From CALLPQ01 sp038531745 (GTDB lineage: Bacteria > Pseudomonadota > Alphaproteobacteria > Caulobacterales > Parvularculaceae), in assembly GCA_038531745.1 (NCBI GenBank), contig JBCBBJ010000005.1, forward strand, positions 140,275 to 204,274: 64,000 bases of DNA, written 5' to 3'. Made by a program: the position numbers and the translations under genes. The notes under the pieces were generated by a model. The model did no database searches, was not told where the DNA came from, and worked only from the letters and a program-made list of their open reading frames with translations. Shown one piece after another: positions 52,046-60,498 of the stretch (positions are counted from its first letter, which is position 1; the number at the start of each line of letters is the position of its first letter).

Positions 52046-52240
52046 TTACTCTGCGGCGAGTTTCACAGGACCAGGCTGTGCCTTACAGTCGCTGATAATA
52101 TCAGCAACGGCAGACAGGCATTTTCCGCATTGCGGCTTGTGGCCACAGGCGCGAAAAACATCGGCCACATGACGCGTATCCGTGGTGATGGCGGCGGTCA
52201 TTGTTTTATCGCTGATGGCGTTACACAGGCACACATACAT
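52046..52240 (-). CDS. bfd: Bacterioferritin-associated ferredoxin
   Basis: 64 residues from ATG 52240; the open frame extends upstream without coding character. The [2Fe-2S] cysteines C4, C6, C38 and C41 have exactly the spacing of Bfd (MYVCLC ... CGHKPQCGKC). It reduces the bacterioferritin core through the heme to release iron. A Fur-type palindrome lies about 50 bases upstream, which fits induction under iron shortage. Confidence 0.93.
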   Translation of the reverse strand: MYVCLCNAISDKTMTAAITTDTRHVADVFRACGHKPQCGKCLSAVADIISDCKAQPGPVKLAAE

Positions 52241-52289
52241 GGTGGACAACTTCCAGGCCGCTACTAAGAAACAATTGCACGCTAGCAAA

Positions 52290-52306
52290 TTGAGAATGAT
52301 TGTCAA
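52290..52306. promoter_or_regulatory. Fur-type operator
   Basis: TTGAGAATGATTGTCAA: near-perfect palindrome around a central G with one mismatched pair. It fits the 7-1-7 Fur core TGATAATNATTATCA at 12 of 14 defined positions. It lies 50 bases upstream of bfd and about 110 upstream of the divergent YceI-type gene, so it could control both. Alphaproteobacteria also use Irr and RirA, which bind different motifs, so the regulator is likely but not certain. Confidence 0.65.
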
Positions 52307-52414
52307 TAAGATTTTGATGCGCGGCCGCTTGATTTGCGCCCGTGAGGGGAAAAGAAACTGGTTCATTCGACAATTTTTTCGCTACGGTAGGCGTCAGTTC
52401 TCAGGAGAGTTGCG

Positions 52415-53038
52415 ATGCCAGCCCGATCTTTCGTTTTCAGCCTGTTCTTGATGGGGTTGGCCCTGTTGCTGGGCGCCTGTGCGTCGGTGGCGGCGCCGCA
52501 GGTCAGCCAAGACGCAAAAGCTTTACGCAAAGGCACCTATGCGCTCGATCCCGCCCATGCCTCGGTTCTTTTCAAAATCGACCATCTGGGATTTTCCACC
52601 TATGTGGGCCGGTTCGAAAAAATGGACGCAACCCTTGAGTTTGATAGCAAAAATCCCGAACGCGCCGAGGTTTCCGCGCTTATCGATATGACAAGCCTCG
52701 ATATCGCCAATGAAGACTTTGCCGAAACGCTCATGGGCGCGGACTGGTTTGATGCGGCGCAATTCCCCCAGGCGCGCTTCACCTCAACATCCATTGCCGT
52801 CACCGGGGAGGCAACGGGCGTCATGACCGGCGATCTGACCCTGAAGGGCGAAACCCGGCCCATCCGATTAATGGTAACGTTCAATGGCGGTGCGCGCGAT
52901 CTTTTGCGCAGCGCCTATGTGGTTGGGTTTTCCGCCCGCGGAACTTTTGATCGCACCGATTTCGGCGTGTCCCGGTTCAGCGGATTGATTACCGATGAGG
53001 TGACAATCGAAATTGAGGCGGAATTCCTTCGGCAATAA
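52415..53038 (+). CDS. YceI-family lipoprotein
   Basis: 207 residues with a lipobox (LLGAC, Cys about 22), so it is predicted to be lipid-anchored. The rest is a YceI lipocalin-like barrel (KGTYALDPAHASVLFKI, HLGFSTYVGRF, and FSARGTFDRTDFGVSRF), which in other bacteria binds polyisoprenoids or related amphiphiles. YceI proteins are often plain periplasmic; the lipobox is a variation. Divergent from bfd across the Fur-type site. Confidence 0.9.
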   Translation: MPARSFVFSLFLMGLALLLGACASVAAPQVSQDAKALRKGTYALDPAHASVLFKIDHLGFSTYVGRFEKMDATLEFDSKNPERAEVSALIDMTSLDIANEDFAETLMGADWFDAAQFPQARFTSTSIAVTGEATGVMTGDLTLKGETRPIRLMVTFNGGARDLLRSAYVVGFSARGTFDRTDFGVSRFSGLITDEVTIEIEAEFLRQ

Positions 53039-53125
53039 TCAAAGACTATTTTTTTCCTATTTTCTCGCTGACCATTTCGCCAATGGACCGGTATAAACAG
53101 GGTGCCAATGCACACCTTCAGCGGA

Positions 53126-53995
53126 TCACGCAAAAAAGGGCGTATGCCAACTGTCCGGAACATTAAAGCCCAGATCCGTAAGACGCGCGATCTGTTCGAC
53201 CCGGATTTTCTCGGCGCCATCAGCAAAGGCGGTAGGGATCGCCATGCTGGTGGACGGGTTAACGGTTTTTCCAAACCGCCCCTCATTATAGCTGTGCGCA
53301 TTAATATCGAGAAAAGCCTCAATTGACCGCAAAGTATCGAGCGGCTTTGCGTGCACATCCTCAAAAAAGAAAAAGTGAATCTCCTCTGGCGCCAGATGGG
53401 TACGCAGCCGGGCAATCGCACCAGCATAATCCGCATGCAGCCGATTGCCGTCATCGTTGAGAAAACCGATCAGGGCGTCTTTGCCGATCGTCGCAAGCTC
53501 ATGCCCGCGTCCGGAAAATTCGTAGGAAAACTTGAACTGGCTCCACAACCGTTTGGCAGGATGGCGCATGGTATAGATCGCGCGCACGGTGTGGGCCACA
53601 CACCGCACATGGGCCCAACCGGCCGCATCGAGCGCCACGTATAGATTGCTAAAATCCGCCACATAGGGGGCTGCAGGCTTGATGGTCGTGCGCGCAGCAA
53701 ACAAATCCGTATACCACTGATCATTAATTGTGGGGGCCAGATAATGGCTGCCATACCAGGCAAGATTACGCTGCACCTGGGCGTTGATACGCCCGGGTTT
53801 AAGATTGCGCACAACCTGCTGATAGCGCCCGGTGCGGTGGGCAAGCGACATATAAGTGTGCGCATCAGGGTCCGCGAAATAGTGAATTTCTTTCTCGGGT
53901 GAGAAATAGATTGCCGGGTGCCCCGCCAGATTTTGGTGCAACCAGGTGGTGCCAGCCTTCATGGCCCCGACGCTCAGGAAAAGACGATCAAGCAC
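53126..53995 (-). CDS. PAPS-dependent sulfotransferase domain protein
   Basis: 289 residues. The 5'-phosphosulfate loop is in VGAMKAGTTWLHQNL and the 3'-phosphate-binding block in IYTMRHPAKRLWSQFKF, both as in PAPS sulfotransferases. It would transfer sulfate to a carbohydrate, lipid or protein; the acceptor is unknown. It starts only ten bases after the end of grpE, which suggests it is read through from the hrcA-grpE transcript. No PAPS synthesis genes are nearby. Confidence 0.85.
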   Translation of the reverse strand: MLDRLFLSVGAMKAGTTWLHQNLAGHPAIYFSPEKEIHYFADPDAHTYMSLAHRTGRYQQVVRNLKPGRINAQVQRNLAWYGSHYLAPTINDQWYTDLFAARTTIKPAAPYVADFSNLYVALDAAGWAHVRCVAHTVRAIYTMRHPAKRLWSQFKFSYEFSGRGHELATIGKDALIGFLNDDGNRLHADYAGAIARLRTHLAPEEIHFFFFEDVHAKPLDTLRSIEAFLDINAHSYNEGRFGKTVNPSTSMAIPTAFADGAEKIRVEQIARLTDLGFNVPDSWHTPFFA

Positions 53996-54004
53996 GCGTC
54001 GCGG

Positions 54005-54859
54005 TCAGGCTTTGGTATCAAGGATGTTACCGGCATCGCCGTCATCGGCAGTACCGTTCGTGTCCTGATCTGTGGCGGTTGTTGACGCATTGTCAGATTG
54101 CTCGGTTTCCGGCGATGCAGTGGGTCCCCCGCCTAACGATACGGTTACCATGGCCGCGCGTAACACCCGCTCACCAATGGTAAAGCCTGGTTGGGCCACA
54201 TCGACAACAAACCCTTGCGGGATACCGTTACCGGGCACCTGCGCCACGGCCTGGTGCATGTTGGGGTCAAACCGTTCCCCCTCCGGAAAGATGCGGAGTA
54301 TACGATAGCGCTCGAGCACTGTGAGCAATTCTTTTTCCGTCATGCGTAGGCCAGTCACCAGACCAGGGATGGCGTCGGGTTTTATATCTGCCACATCGTC
54401 GGGCAAAAATCGCAAGGCCCGGTCGAAATTATCTGCAACGGTCACAAGATCGCGGGCCAGCTCGGCAATGGCATATTTACCGGCATCGGACTTTTCTTTT
54501 TCCGCCCGCCGCCGCGCATTTTCCAGCTCCGCTGCCAGTCGCAAGAAGCGATCATTCAGCTCCGCAATCTGGGCATCTTTCTCGTCGATCAAGGCGATTA
54601 ACTCGCCATCGGCTTTTGCGTTTTCGCGCCCTTCGCCTATGCCAAACATGTTTTTACTGTCCTTGCCCGATTTCTTGTCACCCAAGCCGTCATTGCTTAA
54701 GTCGTCCTCATCCAAGTCCTCGTCGCCGAAATGCTCGTCATCCGGATTGTCAAACAGAGCTTCTTCCGTTGTCAGATCATCATCGGGATGGTCCTGCCCA
54801 TCATTGGGAGGATAGTTGCTGTCGCCCGTGCCTGCCATGTGTCTCGGTCCTTGAAGCAA
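54005..54859 (-). CDS. grpE: Nucleotide exchange factor GrpE
   Basis: Swaps ADP on DnaK and so sets the chaperone cycle. 284 residues, longer than the usual 190-210: an N-terminal acidic extension of about 80 residues (runs of Asp and Glu) and a C-terminal tail of about 45. The coiled-coil core (KDAQIAELNDRFLRLAAELENARRRAEKE) and beta-wing (FDPNMHQAVAQVPGNGIPQGFVVDVAQPGFTIGERVLRAAMVTV) are complete. It follows hrcA on the same strand, the standard order. Confidence 0.95.
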   Translation of the reverse strand: MLQGPRHMAGTGDSNYPPNDGQDHPDDDLTTEEALFDNPDDEHFGDEDLDEDDLSNDGLGDKKSGKDSKNMFGIGEGRENAKADGELIALIDEKDAQIAELNDRFLRLAAELENARRRAEKEKSDAGKYAIAELARDLVTVADNFDRALRFLPDDVADIKPDAIPGLVTGLRMTEKELLTVLERYRILRIFPEGERFDPNMHQAVAQVPGNGIPQGFVVDVAQPGFTIGERVLRAAMVTVSLGGGPTASPETEQSDNASTTATDQDTNGTADDGDAGNILDTKA

Positions 54860-54960
54860 TAGTGTGCTGATGTGGTTTGGAAGGGATGCGATGTTGAAGC
54901 TTACGCCCCATCAATACGATTTGTGGATGTACGCGTGCCAGACACCAATTTCAATGGCGC

Positions 54961-56019
54961 TTATTTCAAGAGCCGTGAAACCAAATCGGCGGTGTAGTCG
55001 ACGATCGGGATCACCCGGGCATAATTCAGACGGGTAGGGCCAATCACCCCAAGGACGCCAACAATATTGTCTTTTGAATCGCGATAGGGAGCCACAACAA
55101 CAGACGACCCCGATAGGGAAAAAAGACGGTTTTCTGAGCCGATAAAGATCCGCACGCCGTCGCCTTCACGCGCTGCGCTCAACAGGTCAATCATTTCCTG
55201 CTTGCGTTCCAGATCATCAAACAACATGCGCACCCGTTCCAAATTGTCGGCAGCATGTTCATCGAGTAGCCGCCCGCGCCCGCGCACGATCAGGCTGGCG
55301 GCCTTTGTGTCGGTCTCATCGGTACCGGTCACCGTGGCGACGCCATCGCGCACCAATTGGGCGGTGAGCGTATCAAGGGCGGCCCGGTTGGTTTCAAGAT
55401 CATTCAGGATATGGGCGCGCGCTTCGCCCAGGGTTTGGCCCCGCAGCCGCGCATTGAGATAGTTGCCCGCCGTGATCAGTGAGGCGGGCGGCATGCCGGC
55501 GGGGATATCGATGACGCGGTTTTCCACATTGCCATCGTCAAACACAAGGACTGCCAGCGCTTTGCCGGGCCCGGTGCTGACAAACTCAATATGCCGCAAC
55601 GGCGCCTCAACTTTCTCGGTAAGCACGAGACTGGCAGTCTGGGTCAAGCCCGAAAGCTTGGCGGCAACATTTTCCAGAACGGAGGAGGCAAGGTTCGCGG
55701 GGTCGTGCTCCCCTTGCAAATGCCCGTCAATACGCGCGCGCTCCTGATCTGACAGATCCCCAACTTGCAGCAGGCTGTCCACAAACAGACGCAAGCCAAG
55801 CTCTGTGGGCAAACGACCGGCGGAGATGTGCGGCGCATGCAACAGCCCAAGATCAGTGAGATCGGCCATCACATTGCGCACGGTCGCGGCCGAGGCCTCA
55901 ATGGCGGTATCCTGGCTTAGCGTGCGTGAGCCCACCGGCTCACCGGTGGCGATATAGGTTTCCACCAGACGCTGAAAAACCTGCCGGGCCCGGATATCGA
56001 TTTCGGAAAAATCGCTCAT
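54961..56019 (-). CDS. hrcA: Heat-inducible transcription repressor
   Basis: Represses class I heat-shock genes by binding CIRCE. 353 residues from ATG 56019 (MSDFSEIDIRARQVF...); the longer frame adds nine. An N-terminal winged helix (SRTLSQDTAIEASAATVRNVMADLTDLGLLHAPHISAGRLPTELG) is followed by the GAF-like domain with AREGDGVRIFIGSENR. No CIRCE (TTAGCACTC-N9-GAGTGCTAA) was seen upstream of hrcA here. Divergent from rph. Confidence 0.95.
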   Translation of the reverse strand: MSDFSEIDIRARQVFQRLVETYIATGEPVGSRTLSQDTAIEASAATVRNVMADLTDLGLLHAPHISAGRLPTELGLRLFVDSLLQVGDLSDQERARIDGHLQGEHDPANLASSVLENVAAKLSGLTQTASLVLTEKVEAPLRHIEFVSTGPGKALAVLVFDDGNVENRVIDIPAGMPPASLITAGNYLNARLRGQTLGEARAHILNDLETNRAALDTLTAQLVRDGVATVTGTDETDTKAASLIVRGRGRLLDEHAADNLERVRMLFDDLERKQEMIDLLSAAREGDGVRIFIGSENRLFSLSGSSVVVAPYRDSKDNIVGVLGVIGPTRLNYARVIPIVDYTADLVSRLLK

Positions 56020-56124
56020 GGATGGCAGATTGGCGAAAATGACCACAACTTCAAGAGTGATCTATCTCGACAGGGTTGGGCAGTGATGGCTAGGTATGCG
56101 CCATTCAACAAAAGGATTATCCCC

Positions 56125-56832
56125 ATGCGCCCCTCCGGCAGAGCCTTTAACGAATTGCGACCCGTCAATTTAGAGGTGGGGGCCACCAAGCATGCGGAGG
56201 GGTCATGCCTGATCAAATGCGGGGACACCCATGTGTTGTGCACCGCCAGCTGGGATGAGACGACACCGCCCTGGCTGCGCGGTGGAGGCAAGGGCTGGGT
56301 GACGGCGGAATATGGGATGCTGCCGCGCTCCACCGGGGAGCGTATGCGCCGCGAGGCCAAGAAAGGCCAATCGGGCCGGACCCAGGAAATCCAACGGCTT
56401 ATCGGGCGGTCCTTGCGCGCGGTTGTTGATATGAAAGCGCTGGGGGAGCGGCAGATTCTGATCGATTGCGACGTGCTTCAGGCGGATGGTGGGACGCGCT
56501 GCGCGTCGGTGACGGGCGCGTGGGTTGCGCTTAAACAGGCGTGCGATTGGGCATTGGCTCAAGGCATTATTACCAAAAGCCCGATTGTTGACAGCGTGGC
56601 GGCAATCTCCTGCGGGTTAACCCAAGGGGCCCCGGTCATGGACCTCGATTACGCAGAGGACTCAACCGCCCAAGCCGATGCAAATTTTGTGATCACCGGC
56701 AAGGGGGGGCTGGTGGAAATCCAGGGCACTGCCGAGGGTGATCCCTTTTCTGAAGAGCAGTTTCTGGCCCTCCTTAGCCTCGCCAAACAGGGCTGCGCCA
56801 CGTTGACAGAGCACCAGGTGGCGGCGGGCTAA
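56125..56832 (+). CDS. rph: Ribonuclease PH
   Basis: Phosphorolytic 3' exoribonuclease that trims tRNA precursors. 235 residues from ATG 56125, preceded by AAGGAT. The conserved blocks RPSGRAFNELRPV, GDTHVLCTASWDE, RSTGERMRREAKKGQSGRTQEIQRLIGRSLRA, IDCDVLQADGGTRCAS and TGKGGLVEIQGTAEG are intact. The place next to hrcA is typical of proteobacteria. An in-frame ATG at 56083 is less likely. Confidence 0.97.
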   Translation: MRPSGRAFNELRPVNLEVGATKHAEGSCLIKCGDTHVLCTASWDETTPPWLRGGGKGWVTAEYGMLPRSTGERMRREAKKGQSGRTQEIQRLIGRSLRAVVDMKALGERQILIDCDVLQADGGTRCASVTGAWVALKQACDWALAQGIITKSPIVDSVAAISCGLTQGAPVMDLDYAEDSTAQADANFVITGKGGLVEIQGTAEGDPFSEEQFLALLSLAKQGCATLTEHQVAAG

Positions 56833-56851
56833 GGGCGGGAAAAATCCGCCC
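56833..56851. terminator. Possible bidirectional terminator hairpin
   Basis: GGGCGG / CCGCCC stem with a GAAAAAT loop, starting at the rph stop codon and lying between rph and the convergent outer-membrane gene remnant. No strong T run follows on either strand, so it is tentative. Confidence 0.4.
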
Positions 56852-56878
56852 CAAACCCCTTGCTAAATCTACTTGGTT

Positions 56879-57624
56879 TCAGAACCGAAACCTTAGCCCT
56901 CCAACCACCGAAACGGTACTGATCGTGTCCTCAACCGTGGCGCTGAACCCGTCAATGGCGAGAAACCGCCGGTCAAAATCGGCGTTGTAGATGCGGGTGT
57001 AGCGCGCCTCCGAATAAAGATCGAATGTCTCGTTAAAGCGAAAACTAAGCCCGCCTGCCATATGGGTGCCGAGCGCCGTGTCCTCCCCTTGCACGGCAAA
57101 ATTCGGGCTCGACAGGGCAGCCGGGAAATAACGGATATCGCTGTCGAGAAAGACTGCGCCGATCCCGCCACCGATATAGGGCACGATAAGCTGGTTTTCA
57201 GAGAATTTGATATCGGAATAATTGTTTAAATAGACAGCTGTGCCCGAAATCTGGCCGCTAAAGGTTTGGGTGCCGCCATTAAAGGCGCCGCTATTCACAT
57301 TCTGGCGGAAAGACGATCCTTCGACCTCCACGCGTGGGTGAAAGACGCCAAGAAATTTTAACGGCAATTGGGCGCCAACCGCGCCGCCAAAGGTGCGCGG
57401 GCGCTGCCAAAATCCACATTCACCAGCGCCGGGCCACCGGCAAGGCCGGGTACGCCCGCCGCCGGGTCCTGCACCCCGTCAAAGTCCGCGTCCTGGCCAA
57501 AATTGATGCCGCCGAAACCGGAGAGGTAAAAGCCGCCTTTGGCCGGCTCGGTGTCAAATACGCCAGCGCTGGCAAGGGGCGCGCCAAGGGCGGAGAAGGA
57601 AAGGGCGGCAATAGCGACGCGCAT
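56879..57624 (-). pseudogene. Outer-membrane beta-barrel protein gene with frameshift
   Basis: Two open frames of the same strand join into one protein. The first (from 57624) has a signal peptide (ALGAPLASAG) and then FYLSGFGGINFGQDADFDG...VNVDFGSAR, before running off into PLAARLAPNC-stop. One base-step change near 57400 restores TFGGAVGAQLPLKFLGVFHPRVEVEGSSF, which continues to the end with barrel strands and a C-terminal FRF. A surface-antigen/opacity-type 8-strand barrel is likely. The break is either a real inactivation or a sequencing error; the reading is otherwise intact. Confidence 0.75.
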
Positions 57625-57911
57625 CGCGCGTGATTTTGAAAAAAACAGGGCAGGTCTCCTCGAAAAACAATGATGTGCCCTGCATAATCAACGCGCCGAT
57701 CACATGCCCTAAACAGGCCGGTGAAGCACACGCTTGTGAAACTGCCCTGATAAGGGGGGGATATAGATTCGGAGCCCTGAGAAAAGCGCAGTTGCTTCCT
57801 GACAAATGCAATTGCAAACCTGAAAGATGCTGCATATATCAGGTAAAGATCGGGGTTATTTTGGGCCGTCGTGCCAATAAAGGCGACCCCTGACGTGAAC
57901 GGAGAGCCCGC

Positions 57912-58337
57912 ATGCCCAGTCGCCTCGTGGTGGCAAAAGAACTGGCCGAAGTGTTCAAGGTGCTGGCGCACCGGGACCGTATTCGGATTGTTGAAATCCT
58001 GCGGGTTCGCGAATTTGATGTGAATTCCATCAGCGAAGAACTGGATCTACCGGCAACCCGCATCTCCCAGCATCTTTCCCTCATGCGCGCCCACCGTTTG
58101 GTGGAGGAACGCCGCGACGGGCGCCATGTCTATTATTCTTTAGCCCAGCCTGACCTTGCCCATTGGATCGTTGATGGTTTGCAATTTGTGGAGGCGCGGG
58201 CCGCCGCCGATCAGATCAAGCCGCAAACTGTTGATGAGGTACGCAAATTATGGGTAAGCGAAACGCTAAATACCGATGGTGGCGCAGCACCCCCTGAACA
58301 AATGGCGTCAAACCCCGGAACGGAACCAACAAAATGA
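57912..58337 (+). CDS. ArsR-type transcriptional regulator without cysteine
   Basis: 141 residues. The winged helix (EVFKVLAHRDRIRIVEILRVREFDVNSISEELDLPATRISQHLSLMRAHRLVEERRDGRHVYYSL) is clearly ArsR type. The protein contains no cysteine, so the usual metal-thiol motif (ELCVCDL) and the Cys pair of the sulfide sensors are absent. An intact GGAGAG site precedes the ATG. A TGCAATTGCA palindrome lies near 57807, about 100 bases upstream. It stands 230 bases before the SulP gene on the same strand and may regulate it; the inducer is unknown. Confidence 0.87.
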   Translation: MPSRLVVAKELAEVFKVLAHRDRIRIVEILRVREFDVNSISEELDLPATRISQHLSLMRAHRLVEERRDGRHVYYSLAQPDLAHWIVDGLQFVEARAAADQIKPQTVDEVRKLWVSETLNTDGGAAPPEQMASNPGTEPTK

Positions 58338-58570
58338 GGCCCGCCTTGCCCGCGCTGAAACTATATTGCCCGCCTGGTCGTATGCCCTATAACACCGCAA
58401 CACTGGGGACTGACCGATCCGGTTTTCCCGCCGGTATGGCCCACTAGAACATCCCTTCGGGCCGCATCTTCTCTTCCGCATGTTAACCCAAGCCGACCCC
58501 CAAAGCTGCGTCACCCAGACGAACAGCAAAATCGAACGCCCCACCGACCGAACAGATCAGGAGAGCCTTG

Positions 58571-60241
58571 ATGGCAAAATATTTCGATACCTCGCACCTG
58601 CGCGGTGATATTTTTGGCGGTATTACCGCCGGTATTGTTGCCTTGCCCCTGGCGCTCGCCTTTGGTGTCCAGTCCGGTCTGCCCGATGGGGCAATCTATG
58701 GCATGTGGGGCGCGATCTTGGTGGGCTTTTTCGCGGCGCTTTTTGGTGGGACAAATACTCAGGTTTCCGGCCCTACCGGCCCGATGATTGTTGTCTTTGC
58801 GGGTGTGGTGGCCACTATTGGCGCTGATAGCTTACCCCTTATTTTTGCCGCGGTTGTCCTTGCCGGTCTGATCCAAATTGCCTTGGGCGTGCTGCGGATC
58901 GGGCAATATATTAATCTCGTGCCCTATCCGGTTGTGTCCGGCTTCATGTCCGGTATCGGGGTGATCATCATCTCGCTGCAGCTGCCGCGCTTTTTCGGGT
59001 TAACCCCCGATGAGCCGGGTCCAGTGGGCGCGCTCAGGTCCATGCCGGAGGCCATTGCCAGTGCAAACCCCATTGCCCTTTTGGTGGGGGGGCTTGCCCT
59101 TGCCATCATCTTTTTGTGGCCGGCAAAAATCGCCAAATGGATGCCCGGCGCCCTCGCCGCGTTGATCATCGCCACGGTGCTTAGCCTGTTTGTGAAGGGT
59201 GCACCCCTTCTGGGCAATATCCCGGTGGGCTTTCCGGATCTGGTCATACCGCAGCTGTCCATGCCGGAATTGAGCATTATCCTCAAAGCGGCAATCACCC
59301 TGGCCCTTTTGGGCAGTATTGATAGCCTGCTAACCTCGCTTGTTGCCGATAATATGACCCGAACCAAACACCAGTCGAACCGCGAATTGATTGGTCAGGG
59401 GATCGGTAATGCCGTTGCCGGTCTTTTCGGCTCCATCCCCGGCGCCGGCGCCACCATGCGGACGGTGGTCAATATTCGCGCCGGCGGTATGACCCGTCTG
59501 TCAGGTATGATCCATTCTCTCTTGCTCTTGACGATTGTTCTGGTGGCCGCCCCCCTTGCTGAGCAAATCCCCCAGGCCGTTCTGGCGGGCATTCTGTTTA
59601 AGGTTGGCTACGATATTATTGACTGGTCATACCTGCGCCGGGCCCACAAGGGGCCGCGTTGGGACCTGGCGCTGATGTTGCTCGTCCTAGGTCTGACCGT
59701 ATTTGTTGATCTGATTACCGCGGTTGGTGCTGGCGTTGTCCTGGCGGCGCTTGCCTACGTGAAAAAGATTGCCGACATCCAACTTGAACATGTGGGTTCG
59801 GGCCACGCGTCTTTCTCCGAAGAAGAGTTGGTGCTCCTGAAAAAAGCCGATGGCAAAGTCACCCTGTTCGATTTTGGAGCGCCCTTGAGCTTCGGGGCTG
59901 CTGCCGATCTTGGCCATCAGGTGCGTGAGCATACCCGGGATAAGGTACAATCCCTGATCCTCGATTTTTCAAAATCACCGGACATTGACTTGTCCGCTGC
60001 CCGGGCTGTGGAAACCATTGCGTGCGATGCGCGCGCGGCGGGCAAGCGCGTTTATATCACCGGGATGACCGAGGCAGTAAAATCGGTCCTTTCGGGGTTG
60101 GAGGCTGACCACTGCGTGCCTGGCGACACCCGCTATGATAACCGCCTTGACGCTTTGCGTGATGCGGTGGCCAAGGTCTTGGAAGGCACAGTGGAGCCTG
60201 ACACCGGCGGGGCAACCCTGTCACCAGCGCCGGCCCAATAG
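58571..60241 (+). CDS. SulP-family anion transporter
   Basis: 557 residues from ATG 58571 with GGAGAG upstream. Twelve to fourteen membrane segments include the SulP core blocks GIVALPLALAFGVQSGL and QVSGPTGPM, then GSIPGAGATMRTVVNIRAGGMTRLSG. Residues about 440-540 form a STAS domain (VTLFDFGAPLSFGAAADLG...IDLSAARAVETIACDARAAGKRVYITG). The family moves sulfate, bicarbonate or dicarboxylates; which anion cannot be told. The preceding regulator gene may control it. Confidence 0.9.
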   Translation: MAKYFDTSHLRGDIFGGITAGIVALPLALAFGVQSGLPDGAIYGMWGAILVGFFAALFGGTNTQVSGPTGPMIVVFAGVVATIGADSLPLIFAAVVLAGLIQIALGVLRIGQYINLVPYPVVSGFMSGIGVIIISLQLPRFFGLTPDEPGPVGALRSMPEAIASANPIALLVGGLALAIIFLWPAKIAKWMPGALAALIIATVLSLFVKGAPLLGNIPVGFPDLVIPQLSMPELSIILKAAITLALLGSIDSLLTSLVADNMTRTKHQSNRELIGQGIGNAVAGLFGSIPGAGATMRTVVNIRAGGMTRLSGMIHSLLLLTIVLVAAPLAEQIPQAVLAGILFKVGYDIIDWSYLRRAHKGPRWDLALMLLVLGLTVFVDLITAVGAGVVLAALAYVKKIADIQLEHVGSGHASFSEEELVLLKKADGKVTLFDFGAPLSFGAAADLGHQVREHTRDKVQSLILDFSKSPDIDLSAARAVETIACDARAAGKRVYITGMTEAVKSVLSGLEADHCVPGDTRYDNRLDALRDAVAKVLEGTVEPDTGGATLSPAPAQ

Positions 60242-60417
60242 GCTGCCGATCCTGGCCAGGTTGATCACCGCGCCCCCTTGGTCTGGCCTCCTGGCTTGGG
60301 CCCCCAGCATAACAATGGGGTGTGCACTTTCGATCTTCACCCGGCCCCCACGATATGGCACATCTTTAGCACGGCCTGGTGCTCGCAAGAGGTGTCCGGC
60401 ACAGGATTGAGGCTGAG

Positions 60418-60465
60418 CCGGTACCCGGGCCCGGCTCTTAAGAGAGTCCGGTACACGGACCCGGC
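60418..60465 (+). repeat. Two direct 18-base repeats upstream of the acyltransferase gene
   Basis: CCGGTACCCGGGCCCGGC at 60418-60435 and CCGGTACACGGACCCGGC at 60448-60465: 16 of 18 identical, 30 bases apart, about three helical turns. Each copy is itself partly palindromic. The second ends 33 bases before the start of the PlsC-type gene. It may be an operator; it could also be a coincidence of GC-rich sequence. Confidence 0.5.
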
Positions 60466-60498
60466 ATTCACAGGGATAGGACGTGCATTATCTCAAGC

